A program made the translations under genes and the position numbers. The notes beneath the pieces were generated by a model. That model saw only the letters and a list, made by a program, of their open reading frames with translations. It was not told where the DNA came from and did no database searches. From the NCBI GenBank assembly GCA_963575745.1, contig CAUYUJ010002047.1:487912-551911 (forward strand): DNA of 64,000 bases. The letters run 5' to 3'. The DNA is from Prorocentrum cordatum. Its lineage: Eukaryota; Sar; Dinophyceae; Prorocentrales; Prorocentraceae. Shown piece after piece: positions 21,461-31,519 of the stretch. Within the stretch, counting starts at the first letter, position 1, and every line of letters begins with the position of its first letter.

Positions 21461-21651
21461 CTCCCCAGACCCCCTCGAGTAGCGAAAAGATCATGACGGG
21501 AGCAGGTTTTTCCCGATTTTCGGCCTCGGGGGGCCCTCACCGGGCCTCGGGAGCGTCAAAAAACGACTCAGGATGCAAAGCCGGCCCTGGGGAAAGGGTC
21601 GGGACCTCTGGGGGTCGACGTCATGAAAAAATCATTACGTCGGGGGGCTGC
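21461..21651 (-). mobile_element. Family A introner acting as a GC-AG intron of the KH gene
   Basis: A 191-nt family A element interrupts the KH gene. The 8-bp sequence GGAGGCAG stands on both sides of it, as a target-site duplication. On the minus strand the first copy gives a GC donor (GGAG|GCAG) and the second an AG acceptor (GGAG|GCAG), so removal restores one copy exactly. The codon split GG|GC then joins the KH exon to the next open exon in the same frame. GC donors are known in dinoflagellates. Confidence 0.85.
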
Positions 21652-22225
21652 CTCCGGCGCGCGGCGGCGCCCGCGGCTGGGACGGCGCGGCGCCGCGGGC
21701 GGCCAGCGACGGCCCACACGGCTGCGGCAGCTGCTGCTGGGAGGCGCTGCTGGGCACCGGCCGTAGGAGGCCGGCCGGCGGCTCGTCGGCAGCCGGCGGC
21801 CACCAGACCCCGGCCGTCGGCACCGGAGAAGACGGGCCGCAGGGGAGGTCGTCTCGGCGCAGCTCCTCCAAAGTGACCTTCACGTCGGGCTGCGGCATCC
21901 CCCTGGCGCGTGCGTATCGGCGGTACTGGAGGTAGATGCCCTGCAGGTGTCGGGCCACGCGAATCGCAGCATCAGAGTACGACCCGAAATCTGTGCAACT
22001 GACCTCCAACTCCAGAGGCATGTTCGCCTCCTTGCCGGTGGCAGGCTCGGGGTAACCGCTGCCGATTCCACGGAGGCGCAGCTTGGCACCACAATGCTCT
22101 GCAATACTGCGCATGTTGATCCCACCCCGACCCAGAATCTTGTTCACCAGGCCGAACTCCACGTTGTCTTCGAGCCCGATCGGGAAGCGGCATATGAACT
22201 TCTGGCCTTTGCCGGCCACATCCCC
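21652..22225 (-). CDS. KH-domain nucleic-acid-binding protein, KH-bearing exon
   Basis: Minus-strand open frame with a complete KH domain. It opens with KFICRFPIG, then the GxxG loop in ILGRGGINMRSIAE (GRGG at about 22121-22132), a basic strand KLRLRG, a long variable loop rich in G, P and E, a strand LELEVSC, and a last helix ending YLQYRRYARARG, followed by EELRRDDL. KH domains bind single-stranded RNA or DNA. From memory, the long loop and RRDDL tail match KH proteins that are numerous in dinoflagellates. After the domain the exon turns Ala/Pro/Gln-rich and is probably disordered. The exon end at GGAG|GC is well supported by the flanking element. The start, at an AG at 22226-22227 just before the domain, is a weak call. 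Role beyond nucleic-acid binding cannot be read from the sequence. Confidence 0.88.
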
Positions 22226-22235
22226 CTTCGGAGGG

Positions 22236-22450
22236 GCAACGTGAAGGGGGGACCAGCCTATAGGGGGAGGAGCATCGATCGTGAATCGGCGATACATCGC
22301 CGATCGGCACCGATGGCGAATCCGCATGGTCCTGTGCGGGGTGGGCTGCCGGGCCCCTATCGGCGATGAAAGGGCGACAGGGGGGCCGAGCACCCCCGAG
22401 CCTACCCCGTGGTGGCTTATTCTGGGTCACAGCTCGGCCCTCGAGCGGCC
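22236..22450. mobile_element. Element rich in GATGCATCGCCGAT units, copy 1
   Basis: ATCGCCGATCGGCACCGATG and CCTATCGGCGATGAAAGGGC, then CCGTGGTGGCTTATTCTGGG. Both parts recur at 32565-32795. Confidence 0.5.
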
Positions 22451-22462
22451 GTCCGGGACTAC

Positions 22463-22536
22463 CTGCGCACCGCCGGAAGGCCCTCGTCAGAGCGCAGCTC
22501 CTGGAAGGCACCCCGAGGCTGGAACACCACCGAGGC
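22463..22536 (-). CDS. Candidate upstream exon of the KH gene
   Basis: A short minus-strand open stretch reading ASVVFQPRGAFQELRSDEG then LPAVR, bounded by AG|GCCTCGG and a strong donor GCGCAG|GTAGTC (GT at 22462-22461). It lies just upstream of the KH exon. The phase at its end (2 nt over) does not fit the KH exon start chosen here, so either an exon is missing between them or one boundary is wrong. Confidence 0.4.
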
Positions 22537-22544
22537 CTCCTCCT

Positions 22545-22930
22545 TATCACCTCCCCCCCTTGCTCGTCGCCGACGAACCTCGAATCTCGAACCTCGAACC
22601 TCGATCCTGAGCATACCCCCTCCTGAACACCGCCGAGGGCCGATGAAGACACCCCAAAACCTCAAACGCGGCGGCGAGCCGGGAGAGGAACGGAGAAGGG
22701 CGGGCCTTCTCGGCAGGCTCGGAAGTTCCCTGGCCTTCTGACAAAAAGTTTCGAGACTTCCCCGAAGTCACAGGAAACCCTTCGGAAGGCCAGAGGCCTC
22801 CTGAGAAGCCCCGCCGCCTTCTGAGAAGTCCTCCTCCTTATCCCTTCCCCCCCCTCTGCTCGCCGCCGGCAAGCCTCGAACCTCGAACCTCGATCCTGAG
22901 CATACCCCTCCTGGGCGTATCCTCCCCCTT
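22545..22930. repeat. Tandemly repeated AACCTCGATCCTGAGCATAC block
   Basis: CGAACCTCGATCCTGAGCAT at about 22593-22612 and 22888-22907, separated by CTTCTGAGAAG-type repeats. Confidence 0.7.
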
Positions 22931-23133
22931 CTGGCTGCCCCGGACCCTCGGGCGCATGCAGCGGCGCACTCGCTCCGCGACCTCTGCCTCCGCGGCCCAG
23001 GCGGCTCTGGCGGCGGCCCGTGCGTCCATCACGGCCTCACGCCGCGCACGTTCGTCGTCTGGGTGCGCAATGCCTGGGGGGGAGGGGGAGCAGAGCTCAG
23101 CATTCCTGGGGGGGGGGGAGCAAAGCTCAGCAG
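22931..23133. other. No gene recognised
   Basis: Minus strand reads Ala/Arg-rich with DARAAARAAWAAEAEVAERV, which resembles a helix, but no splice borders are convincing. Confidence 0.25.
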
Positions 23134-23414
23134 TAGGTCGGGCATGTCCCCCTACAGGCGGACTGTGGCGACAAATCACAAATAGGAAAACATATATCCC
23201 CCAATTAAAAAAATGGTCACAACATCGCCCCAATACTGTTGTTGTACTATCTCTGAACATTCCTCCTGTAGGGGGGCAGGCGCCTGCGACAAATCACAAA
23301 TAGGAGAAAATACATCCCCAAGATGACGAAAAAATGATCACAACATCGCCCCAATACTATTGTTGTACTATTTCTGGGTATCCTTCCCTCCTGTAGAGGC
23401 ACAGGCCCGACTTA
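23134..23414 (+). mobile_element. Family E element, internally duplicated (dimer)
   Basis: Outer ends TAGGTCGGGCATGTCCCCC and AGGCACAGGCCCGACTTA. Inside, GCGACAAATCACAAATAGGA and ATCGCCCCAATACT-TTGTTG occur twice, with a TCCTCCTGTAGGGGGGCAGG junction between. Confidence 0.85.
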
Positions 23415-24250
23415 CACTCAGCACGGACATGCTTGTTCTGTCTTAACGGCGAGCTGGGGCCAGCAGAAAGGCGGCGGTCGCGCTGGAGCACGCGGCGGGG
23501 CGCGTCCGAAGCGCATGTTGGGGCACAAGGGCGAGGGCAGCAGAAGGAGAAGGCAGAAGAGCCCAGAATCGAATCGAAACGTCGAACCGGCGGAGATCGG
23601 CATGTTGGGGCACAAGGGCGAGGGCGGCAGAATCGGGGGAAAAGAAAACCTACCTCGCTTTTGACCACCCTTGCTTCCAAGAGATCCCCGCCGAGAAGAT
23701 GTGCACACGTCCGAGCGATACCACGTGGTCCTTGGAAGGGGTCCAGACCGAGGGGAAAGCAAACATGTGATTGTCGCCCCGGGCCGCCCTCGCGGTGCCA
23801 GGGCGGCGGGCGCGTGTCAGGCCCAGAGGCTGGCTGGAAGGCGATCTCCAGAGCAGAAGCCCACGGGGGCGCAGGAAGGAGGAGGAAGGGCCCTCAGTCG
23901 GGGGAAAACAGACCTACCTCGCTTTTGACCACCCTTGCCTCCAAGAGATACCAAACAAAGCCAAATTGCGGCCTGTACTGGTCAGGCCGCTTGACGAGTG
24001 AGGCGCGTGGTATGGCTTGGTTTTGCCTGGAAGCGAAAGCGGGGGAGGTAATTCACGCTCTGACAGAAGGAACAGGCAGAAGAGCCCAGAATCGAGTCGA
24101 AACGTCGAACCGGCGGAGATCGGCCTGCTCGTAGGCCGCCAATCAGAGATCGGAGCCAACATCGGAATCCCAAGTCGAATCACATCGGAATCAGAAGCCA
24201 TCGACATCGAGTCGGATCGAGTCGGAGAAAGCGAAGCGAGCCCCGGGAAA
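23415..24250. repeat. Locally duplicated segment, also related to 26890-27206
   Basis: GTCGAAACGTCGAACCGGCG-type blocks at about 23573 and 24093, and ACCTACCTCGCTTTTGACCA-type blocks at about 23648 and 23910. The stretch 23686-23896 is a close copy of 26890-27206 without its GGA array. Confidence 0.85.
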
Positions 24251-24708
24251 AGAAGGGGGATAGCCGCGGGGCAGCCAGAGCACCCTCAGAACGTGAGGAA
24301 CTTCGGGATGTGCCACAGGCCGGCTCACGTGCTCGACGCTGTGAGTTTTTTTGTTGCTTATCGTGTCTCCGTTCCAATGGTCGATAAAGAGCAGCTGACT
24401 CTGGCTGGAGCCCCTAGCGTTCTGTCGTCAAACAAATCTGTTCCGCGGCGCCCGCAGTGCAAAACTCGGGGCCCCCTGCTCTGCGAGGACAACACCACAA
24501 AAACGAAACGACAGGGTCAGTCAGAGGGGCCGGTTGGGACCACAAATCCTGGGTGAGGATGACGCCCCGTGCGATGGTCAGAACAAAGTTCCAGCCAATA
24601 TCGATGTCTCGCCACCGTAGAGCACCCGACAGCGCGCTACTGTTGAAGAAGCACCCGGCTTCCGAACAAGAGCGACTGCAAGAAGAAGCAGCTGAGCAGA
24701 CGTTGTCT
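24251..24708. other. No gene recognised
   Basis: A plus frame is open through 24556 but includes repeat sequence at its start. Confidence 0.3.
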
Positions 24709-24805
24709 TTCGGAGGTCCACGCGGGTTTCTTGCGCTGGGGGCGGCGCTGGAGGCGCCGCCAGGATGACCCAACGCTGATCCAAGAAAGCCGCGCGGACT
24801 TCGGA
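24709..24805 (+). mobile_element. Family S element
   Basis: TCGGAGGTCCACGCGGGTTT to CCAAGAAAGCCGCGCGGA around GGCGCTGGAGGCGCCGCC. Confidence 0.72.
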
Positions 24806-24821
24806 CCTTATGATGTCTATG

Positions 24822-25000
24822 TGCACGTCGTTGATGTCTTATCGTGCTCATTTCAAATTATGCTCGTTTCAAATTGTTCCTGGCCCCCTAGTGGCCAGGA
24901 AGAGGCCCAGGATAGATCAATTAGAATTGAAAGTATCTTGGCCCCCCCCAAATCAAAGAACTTTCAAATAATTAGAAATGAACCATGTGTAGTGCTTCCT
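24822..25000 (+). mobile_element. Family K element, copy 2
   Basis: Same hairpin and flanks as 4466-4650; about 80 percent alike by eye. Confidence 0.75.
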
Positions 25001-25327
25001 TCCTCAGCCACGATGGAAGAAAGCACCAGGCCGTCGGGGCAAGAAGCGACCGAGTCTCACGCTGACTGGCTCCACGCAGCGGTGTCTCACTGCTGTCCTC
25101 TTCTAGATGGGATCGGATGATCGCGCCGCATCGCCGACACAGCGGCGATGCGCCGGCGATGCATCCGCGATGCGCCGGCGACGCGTCGCCGACGTCGGCG
25201 ATACATCGGCGACGTCGACGTGAAGCAAATCAGGCTCCACATCCAGCCGCCTCGGCGATGCATCGGCGATGCGGCGCGAGCCTCCGACCCCACGTACTCC
25301 GACCCCATCCAGGAGGCCTAGAATATA
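25001..25327. repeat. Cluster of GATGCATCGGCGA units
   Basis: From 25115 on, CGGCGATGCATCCGCGATGC and similar 8-12-bp units repeat. 25001-25114 unassigned. Confidence 0.65.
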
Positions 25328-25587
25328 GTCCCCAATCAGTGCTTGCACTGAAGGGGTCCTAGCGGAAATTGCAAGAATTGGCAACCTTTCCCGCCGGTGT
25401 TGGTTGCCGGCTGGGTTCCCGGGTTCCCGGCTCCGGGTTCCCGGGTTCCTGCTTCTTGGTTCTGGGCCGATTTCGGTGGGCTCCCGGTTCTCGGGTTCCC
25501 GGTCGATCTCCTCATCGATCTCTTGATCCACCCCATCTCCAACCATCCACGGATTGGGTTTTTTCTCTGGTGCAATGGGCTCTCGAT
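25328..25587 (-). mobile_element. Family R element, copy 1
   Basis: Begins CAGTGCTTGCACTGAAGGGG, carries GGGTTCCCGGGTTCCCGG runs and ends ATTGGGTTTTTTCTC. The second copy (52260-52851) is longer and opposite. Confidence 0.65.
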
Positions 25588-25736
25588 CCCTGACCTTCCA
25601 GGAGGGCAAAAAAATAGCGCCCGACCCAAAGACCTATCCCAGAGCTCCTCTACGTCTTGGCTTTAGGCTGTTTCGTTTCGTCTTTTAGGCTTTCAGGCCT
25701 CCAGTGCCTAAAAAATAGCTCTCTGGAAGGTCAGGG
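25588..25736 (+). mobile_element. Family B element
   Basis: Complete; abuts family A at 25739. Confidence 0.88.
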
Positions 25737-25738
25737 TA

Positions 25739-25924
25739 CCCAGACCCCCGACGTCATGATTTTTTCATGACGTCGACCCCCAGAGATCTCGACCCATTCC
25801 CCGGGACCGGTTTTTCATCCTGAGTCGTTTTTTGACGCTCCCGAGGCCCGGTGAGGGCCCCCCGAGGCCGAAAATGAAGGAAAACCTTCCGTCATGATTT
25901 TTTCATTACTCGAGGGGGTCTGGG
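25739..25924 (+). mobile_element. Family A element inside a duplicated family B end
   Basis: ATAGCTCTCTGGAAGGTCAG plus GGTA occurs just before (25715-25738) and just after (25928-25951) the element, a 24-bp flanking duplication of the B terminus. Confidence 0.9.
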
Positions 25925-25974
25925 AACATAGCTCTCTGGAAGGTCAGGGTATGCGCGCCCCCCCCGTGCTCTCG

Positions 25975-26120
25975 CCCCCCCCCCCCGGCATGCCGAGGTC
26001 CGCCAGCGCCCTCTCCTCCGCCGGGGCCCGCCCCGGCCCGGGGCCCTCCGCGTCCGACGGCGGGCCGCAGAAGACCGACTCGTCGTCCGACTCCTCCAGG
26101 AGCTGGAGGGCGGAGATCAC
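25975..26120 (-). CDS. Acidic exon candidate between family B and family A elements
   Basis: Minus-strand frame VISALQLLEESDDESVFCGP then an Ala/Glu/Pro-rich part ending ERALADLGMPGG. The acceptor is strong (GCATCCCCCCAG|GTGATC). A complete family B element lies 16 nt upstream of it and a family A element beyond that. The 3' boundary falls in a G run and is not resolved. Biased codon third positions and an acidic, protein-like composition support coding. Function not recognised. Confidence 0.55.
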
Positions 26121-26135
26121 CTGGGGGGATGCCGA

Positions 26136-26283
26136 CCCTGACCTTCCAGGAGGGCTAAAAAATAGCACCCGACCTAAAAACCTATCCCAGAGCTATTCTA
26201 CGTATTGGTTTTAGGCTGTTTCGTTTAGATTTTAAGTTTTTAGGTCTCCAGTGCTAAAAAATAGCTCTCTGGAAGGTCAGGGG
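26136..26283 (+). mobile_element. Family B element
   Basis: Complete; 16 nt upstream (minus strand) of the acceptor of the acidic exon candidate. Confidence 0.88.
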
Positions 26284-26290
26284 AGGAGGA

Positions 26291-26478
26291 CCCAGACCCC
26301 CTCGGGCAATGAAAAAATCAGAGCGGAAACTGTTGTCCAAATCTTGGGCCTCCGGGGGCCCTCACCGCGCCTCGGGAGCGTCAAAAAGCGACTCAGGAAT
26401 GCAGAGCCGGTCAGGGGGAACGGGTCGGGACCTCTGGGGGTCGACGTAACGAAAATAACATTACGTCGGGGGTCTGGG
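26291..26478 (-). mobile_element. Family A element
   Basis: Complete; GGAGGACC and GGAGGCCC on its two sides look like a target duplication. Confidence 0.88.
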
Positions 26479-26672
26479 GAGGCCCCCCGCACACCTCATG
26501 GCACCGACCTTGCAGACGAGCTGCAGCGGATTTCTGCGTGGAGTTCTGCCAACGCATAGCCCCGAAACGGGAAGCGGAAAACGAAGCGAATTTCACGCGG
26601 ATTTTTATAGTCTTCATTCCTGGCGCACGAAATTCACTTCGACATCTGGAGCGAAATTCTCCAGGACACTCC
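26479..26672. repeat. Dispersed segment shared with 13928-14128
   Basis: Same linkage to a family A copy on its left. Confidence 0.75.
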
Positions 26673-26810
26673 AGGCTCCTGTTGTTTTTCGAATCAAATC
26701 CGCTCTGCGATGCTGGCGCCATGACACACCCATACCCCCTCGCGTCGTGGGGGGCCCTTGCCAGGCCTCGGGCCCGTCAAAAGGTGGCTCAGGGTGAAAA
26801 AGCTGGTCTG
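26673..26810. other. No gene recognised
   Basis: Includes GGCCCTTGCCAGGCCTCGGG and TCAAAAGGTGGCTCAGGGTG, a possible decayed family A interior. Confidence 0.35.
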
Positions 26811-26936
26811 GCCATCGCTCGGGCGTCCATTCCACATATTTTTCTTTGGTTTCGTGCGTGTTTTTTTTTCGCAGGATGATCCAGGGTGCTCCTTAATAAT
26901 CCCCGCCGAGAAGAAGTGCACACGTCCGAGCGATAC
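26811..26936 (+). mobile_element. Family D element
   Basis: CCATCGCTCGGGCGTCC to ACACGTCCGAGCGATACC. Confidence 0.82.
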
Positions 26937-27137
26937 CAAGTGGTCCTTGGAAGGGGTCCAGACCGAGGGGAAAACAACCATGCGCTTGTCGCCCCCGGGC
27001 CGCCCTCGCGGTGCCAGGGCGGCGGGCGCGTGTCGGGCCCAGAGGCTGGCTGGAAGGCGATCTCCAGAGCAGGGGAGGAGGAGGAGGAGGAGGAGGAGGA
27101 GGAGGAGGAGGAGGAGGAGGAGGAGGAGGAGCAGGAG

Positions 27138-27173
<36 letters not shown>

Positions 27174-27206
27174 GGGGCGCAGGAAGGAGGAGGAAGGGCC
27201 CTCAGG
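26937..27206. repeat. Duplicate of 23727-23896 with a GGA/GACGAG insertion
   Basis: Matches the other copy up to CTCCAGAGCAG and again from GGGGGCGCAGGAAGGAGG. Between lie about 100 bp of GGA then GACGAG units (27076-27178). Confidence 0.9.
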
Positions 27207-27277
27207 ACACCCACCTTGGGGTCCAGACCTCGGCGGGTTGCCTGTGTGAAGCAGCCACGGCGCCTGGGGGTCTTGGA

Positions 27278-27425
27278 CCCTGACCTTCCAGAGAGCTATT
27301 TTTTAGCACTGGAGACCTAAAAACCTAAAAAACTAAACGAAACAGCCTAAAACCAAGACGTAGAATAGCTCTGGGATAGGTTTTTAGGTCGGGTGCTATT
27401 TTTTAGCCCTCCTGGAAGGTCAGGG
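27278..27425 (-). mobile_element. Family B element with GGA target duplication
   Basis: Complete, reverse orientation; GGA on both sides if the end is CAGG. Confidence 0.88.
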
Positions 27426-27530
27426 GAAGGGGGTGGCCCTTTCCCCGAGGAAGCGCCCTGAACCTCGAGGAAGCGGCGCGCCCCATGGGGTGGAGGGCAG
27501 AGGGGGGACCGGCCGTCTCAGAAGGCTCAA

Positions 27531-27690
27531 ATAGAGGCGCCCAGGGACACACACATGAGTACACACACGACTCCAGGATTCCCTATGGTCTCCAGATGTT
27601 CTGTACTTTTACCCCCCCAACTCCAATATTTCCCCACATTTTCCTGGGAGTCGACGATTCATTGTGTCTGTGTGCTGCTCCCCCTCCTGA
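27531..27690 (+). mobile_element. Family C element, diverged
   Basis: GGGACACACACATGAGTACA, then GGGAGTCGACGATTCATTG and CCCCTCCTGA. Confidence 0.75.
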
Positions 27691-28841
27691 CAAGGAGGTC
27701 TCCGGGCCTTCAGGGACGCTTTTTCTGAGCTTCCCCCGAAGCCCCGCTCCCTTCTGGGGAGGCCCGCCCCCCTCCGCGCCAATGGGGGGGAAGTGAGAAA
27801 GCGGCGGGGCTTCGGGGGAGGCTCTGACTTCCCAGGAGGCCGGAGGCCTTCTGAGCCTTCTCTGCGACGGCCCGCCCCCTCTGCCTTTCCCCCTGCGCGC
27901 CGCCGGCCTACGGGCCCTCGTGGTCCAAACCCTCCGAGACGACCCCAGGCGCCCCCTCGAACTTCGACGCTAGAAACCTTCGATTTCCAGGAGGATCTGG
28001 TGACACCCCCAGTGGTGACGCCCCTTGGCACTGCCCGATTGCCCTCGGGCGCGCGTTGCCGTCCAGGCAGGAGCCCGCCAGCGTGGCGCTCTCGGCCGAG
28101 CTGGGCGGGATCACCTCCGTCGTCGCTGCGGTGGCGGGCGACGTTCCGGCCGCTGCCCGGCTGCGAAGATGGCCCTGGGGGCTTGGCGGGTGCTCCGAAA
28201 AGAGGGGGTCGCATCATGGTCCAGCGCATGCGCTCGGACGAGGGGCGACCAGGAGACGTGCTGGACAACAAGTAGCACAAGAAAAACATGATATCTGCTG
28301 GGAGGAAGGTTGAAGATATAACTGGCTGCGGCCAGAAGCCCGCACGCGCTTCGCGCGCGCTTAGGTTCCAGGGCAGCCCAAGTCAACCTCACAACCTCAC
28401 AGGATCGGATGAGGATGGACATCATCCCACAGGGATCACCATACGGGAGCGTGCTTCCTGACTGACGCTCCATGAGTCGCTGAATAAGCAAGCCCTGCGA
28501 GATCCTGCTGCTCTGAGCAAATACACCGTGCAGCTGCCCGAACGTAACTTTTGAGAGGCTTCGAGGGACTTGTGGCCTGTGGACCGTTTTCAATGGCCTT
28601 GTTGATCTCCTGGGCGTCTCGAGGGCTCCTCGAACTATCTCAGCGGTGTTTGGGAGGCCCCCTGGCAACCCTGGGGGGGGCCAATGATACAGGGAAGCTC
28701 AAATCGTCGAAGTGCTGCCAAAGGTCAGTCGAAGCCGTATTGGGCGCGGCCTTGGGGAGCCATTGGGGCGTGTTGTGCCCTGCTGGGGAGCGATCTGATG
28801 CTGCACGACACACGGCACCAGGCAGATGACGCGGACCACTC
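27691..28841. other. No recognised gene; CCTTCTGAG-type repeats to 27870
   Basis: A plus frame near 28080-28200 reads SVALSAELGGITSVVAAVAG and is the most protein-like stretch, but has no clear borders. The rest is unassigned. Confidence 0.3.
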
Positions 28842-29004
28842 TGAAGGGGCCCTGGGACACACAAATAAATACACACAAATAAAAATATTACCAATATTTT
28901 CATATATTTTCTGGGTTTTTGTCTTCCCCCCACTTCCCATATGTTCCTTATATTTTCGGGGGAATCGACAATTAATTGTGTCTGTGTGCTTCTTTTCCTC
29001 CTGA
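28842..29004 (+). mobile_element. Family C element with CACTC target duplication
   Basis: Complete; CACTC on both sides. Confidence 0.92.
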
Positions 29005-29049
29005 CACTCTTCTAATGGAGGCGAACTCGAGCACGACTTCGCGCTAGAA

Positions 29050-29500
29050 GTATGCGTGCAGGGCGAATCCCCCCGGCTGTTTTGGGAAAGCGCCCAGGAA
29101 GGCTCCAGGAAGGCCTGCCAGGCAGCCACGAGGAGGACCCAGGACAGCATAAAGGGGGGATGTCCGAGAGCCCCTTCGAGACTAGCACAAGCATGCCGGG
29201 AGTCTTTCTGCATGCCCTTGGGGGACGTTCTTGGAGGGCTCCTGGGGGGTTCTGGGGGGTGGCGCCTCTTTGATTTTTGCAGGGGGGTCTCCTGGTGGCC
29301 TTTTGGAACTTTTTGGAGGGCGCCTCGGGGGCCTCGCTGGGGCTCTCAGCGTTTGGGCTCGAACGGTCCGCTTGGATCATAGCTCTTGTCCCTGTCTTGG
29401 GGCTGTCTTAAGGGCCTCTTGGGCCGTCTTGGCTGCCTCTTAGGCCGTCTTGACGCTCTCTTTAGTCGCAGTCAGGCCGTCACGGGGACCTCTTGGCTGT
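29050..29500 (-). repeat. Family J mosaic, reverse orientation
   Basis: GGCCTCTTGGGCCGTCTTGG-type units in the last third, degenerate AGGAAGG/CTTGG units before. Confidence 0.6.
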
Positions 29501-29519
29501 CTTAGGTGCTGTCATGGGG

Positions 29520-29860
29520 ACCTCTCGGGCGTCTGAATACATTGCGAGGAGGTCCCACGCGAGAGCGCGATTCCTGCATACTTGTGAGGAAGTCCCGTGC
29601 GAGAGCGCGATTTCGGAATACATGGTGAGGAAATACAAGGCGGGAGCCGTTGTTGCTGTAGCCGGGGGGCCAGGGGTACAGTCTGAGCATGAAGACTTCC
29701 CCGAATAATAAAACATTGTGCGGGCCCAGAGGGGGCCACTTCATTTGAACAAAAAAATGTGCACCGGTGGGGGGGATCAACAACAATTCTTCTTCCAGAA
29801 TGCGACTTCGTCCAGAACAGCGACAACTCATTTTAAGACTGTTCGCTCTGAGCTGGTCGC
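29520..29860 (+). mobile_element. Family V block, copy 1
   Basis: GTGCGAGAGCGCGATTTCGG, ATACAAGGCGGGAGCCGTTG and GGATCAACAACAATTCTTC. The second copy is at 30740-31040, where the CAA part has expanded. Confidence 0.7.
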
Positions 29861-30484
29861 GTGCCATTCAACACGTGCATCCCAAACCCTGGATACCCGC
29901 CCTCTTCGTCTGCGACTGTGCCCCCTCTGGTGGTCTGTCTTTCTTACCTGCCACGTGTAAGTGGTGTAGCCCCGAATTACAACAGGGGAAGAGAGAACGG
30001 ATACTCCAGATTTCGTAATAAAAGGGAGGGGGTCACAATCCTCCCATACCACAAGTTTTAGACCCCCCCCCAGACCATTCATGAAAGGGCGGCACTTTGC
30101 CCAGACCCCCCCAACCCTTCAAGACAGCTCAAATCAGACCCCCCCGCCAAATGTAACCCCCCCTACTTCATTATGGAATCCGGAGTAGACAGGAAAAAAA
30201 AATGGAGCACGGGAGCAGCAGGAGGAGGGCTGGGAGCAGAACACACGTCGCAGAACCAGACGGACTGATCGGGCGGGTGGGCCCCATAACTGGCGGGGCG
30301 GGGAGGCTGGCCCAAGCGGCCACGTCGAGCAGGCAGGTTTTCTGAAGCGTGCGTCCTGCAGGGATCGCGGGGAGGGCTCGAGCGATGGCGCGATTCCAAA
30401 GTGATCAGTTGGACTCAGCGCCCCGCAGCCAGGCAACCAGTGCACAGACAGAGGCGGCTGGAACCCCTGCCAGGTGTGCCCTCG
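29861..30484. other. No recognised gene
   Basis: CCCCCC-rich segments at 30060-30165 and unassigned sequence. GGTCTGGGGGGGGTCTAAAAC-like text, reverse-complemented, recurs near 55600, so a dispersed repeat covers about 30030-30100. Confidence 0.35.
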
Positions 30485-30607
30485 CCATCGCTCGGACGTC
30501 CATTCCCTGTGCGTTTGTTGGTTTCGTGCGTGGCATTTTTGCCGAATGATCAAGGATGCTCCTCGATGGTCCTCGCCGAAGGAAAGATGCACACGTCCGA
30601 GAGATGC
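30485..30607 (+). mobile_element. Family D element
   Basis: CCATCGCTCGGACGTCC to ACACGTCCGAGAGATGCC. Confidence 0.85.
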
Positions 30608-30739
30608 CAGCCGTGCCACAAAAGAGGGCACAGAAGCATGAGGCAGCGCGGCGACGGCGCAGCACTCTACCACGAGAGACAAGGAAACACGACAGGGGGG
30701 GGCACAGAGAGCCTGCCGCAATTCCCAAGCGAATCGCAA

Positions 30740-31044
30740 GAAGAACCACAGCGAGAGTGCGGTTCCTGAGCGCCGAGGGCGCGGCGTTTGGAAATTGCGA
30801 GAAGTCCTACGCGAGAGCGCGATTTCTCAATACACTGTGAGGACGTATCAGGCAGGAGCCGTTGTTGTTGTTGGTGGTGGTGGTGTTGTTGTCGTTGTTG
30901 TAACTCGGGGGCCAGGGGCCCAAGTTGGTGACCCCAGCCTTTCCCTTGTAAAATGCCGTGTGCGGATCCTTGAAATGATCATTTTACTTGGAAAAATGCG
31001 ATGGTCACAGGGGGGAGGATCAACAATACGTATGTGGCGTATGC
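30740..31044 (+). mobile_element. Family V block, copy 2
   Basis: ACGCGAGAGCGCGATTTCTC and GGCAGGAGCCGTTGTTGTTG match copy 1. Runs directly into the CAA array. Confidence 0.7.
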
Positions 31045-31505
31045 GTTAGAAATGCAATTTCAACAACACCAACAGCAGCAACAACAACACCACCACCACC
31101 AACAACAACAGCATCATCAACAACAACACCAACAACAACAACGACAACGACAACAACAACAACATCATCAACAACAACACCAACAACAACAACGACGACG
31201 ACGACGACGACGACGACGACAACGACAACAACAACAACAACAGCAGCAACAACAACAGCAATAAGAGCAACAGCAAGAGCAATAAGAGCAACAGCAAGAG
31301 CAACAACAGCAGCAACACCAAAAGCAACACCAACATCAACAACAGCAACAGCAACATCCACAACCACAACAACGACGACGACGGCGACAACGACAGCAAC
31401 AAAAATAACAACAACAGCAAACAACAACGAACAACAGTCCGCACCGCGAAACCCCACTTCAGCCACGCACCCAGGACAATGAATCACCATTCGGCACCCC
31501 CACTC
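31045..31505 (+). mobile_element. Family W: CAA/CAG array with conserved right flank, copy 2
   Basis: About 380 bp of CAA, CAG and CGA units, then the flank with CACTTCAGCCACGCACCCAG shared with 2131-2206. Confidence 0.75.
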
Positions 31506-31519
31506 TGCCTATAGACGCG

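Noticed and set aside
26479-26672. Exon in the segment shared with 13928-14128
   Set aside because: Frames are open on both strands and the changes between the copies do not favour synonymous sites clearly.
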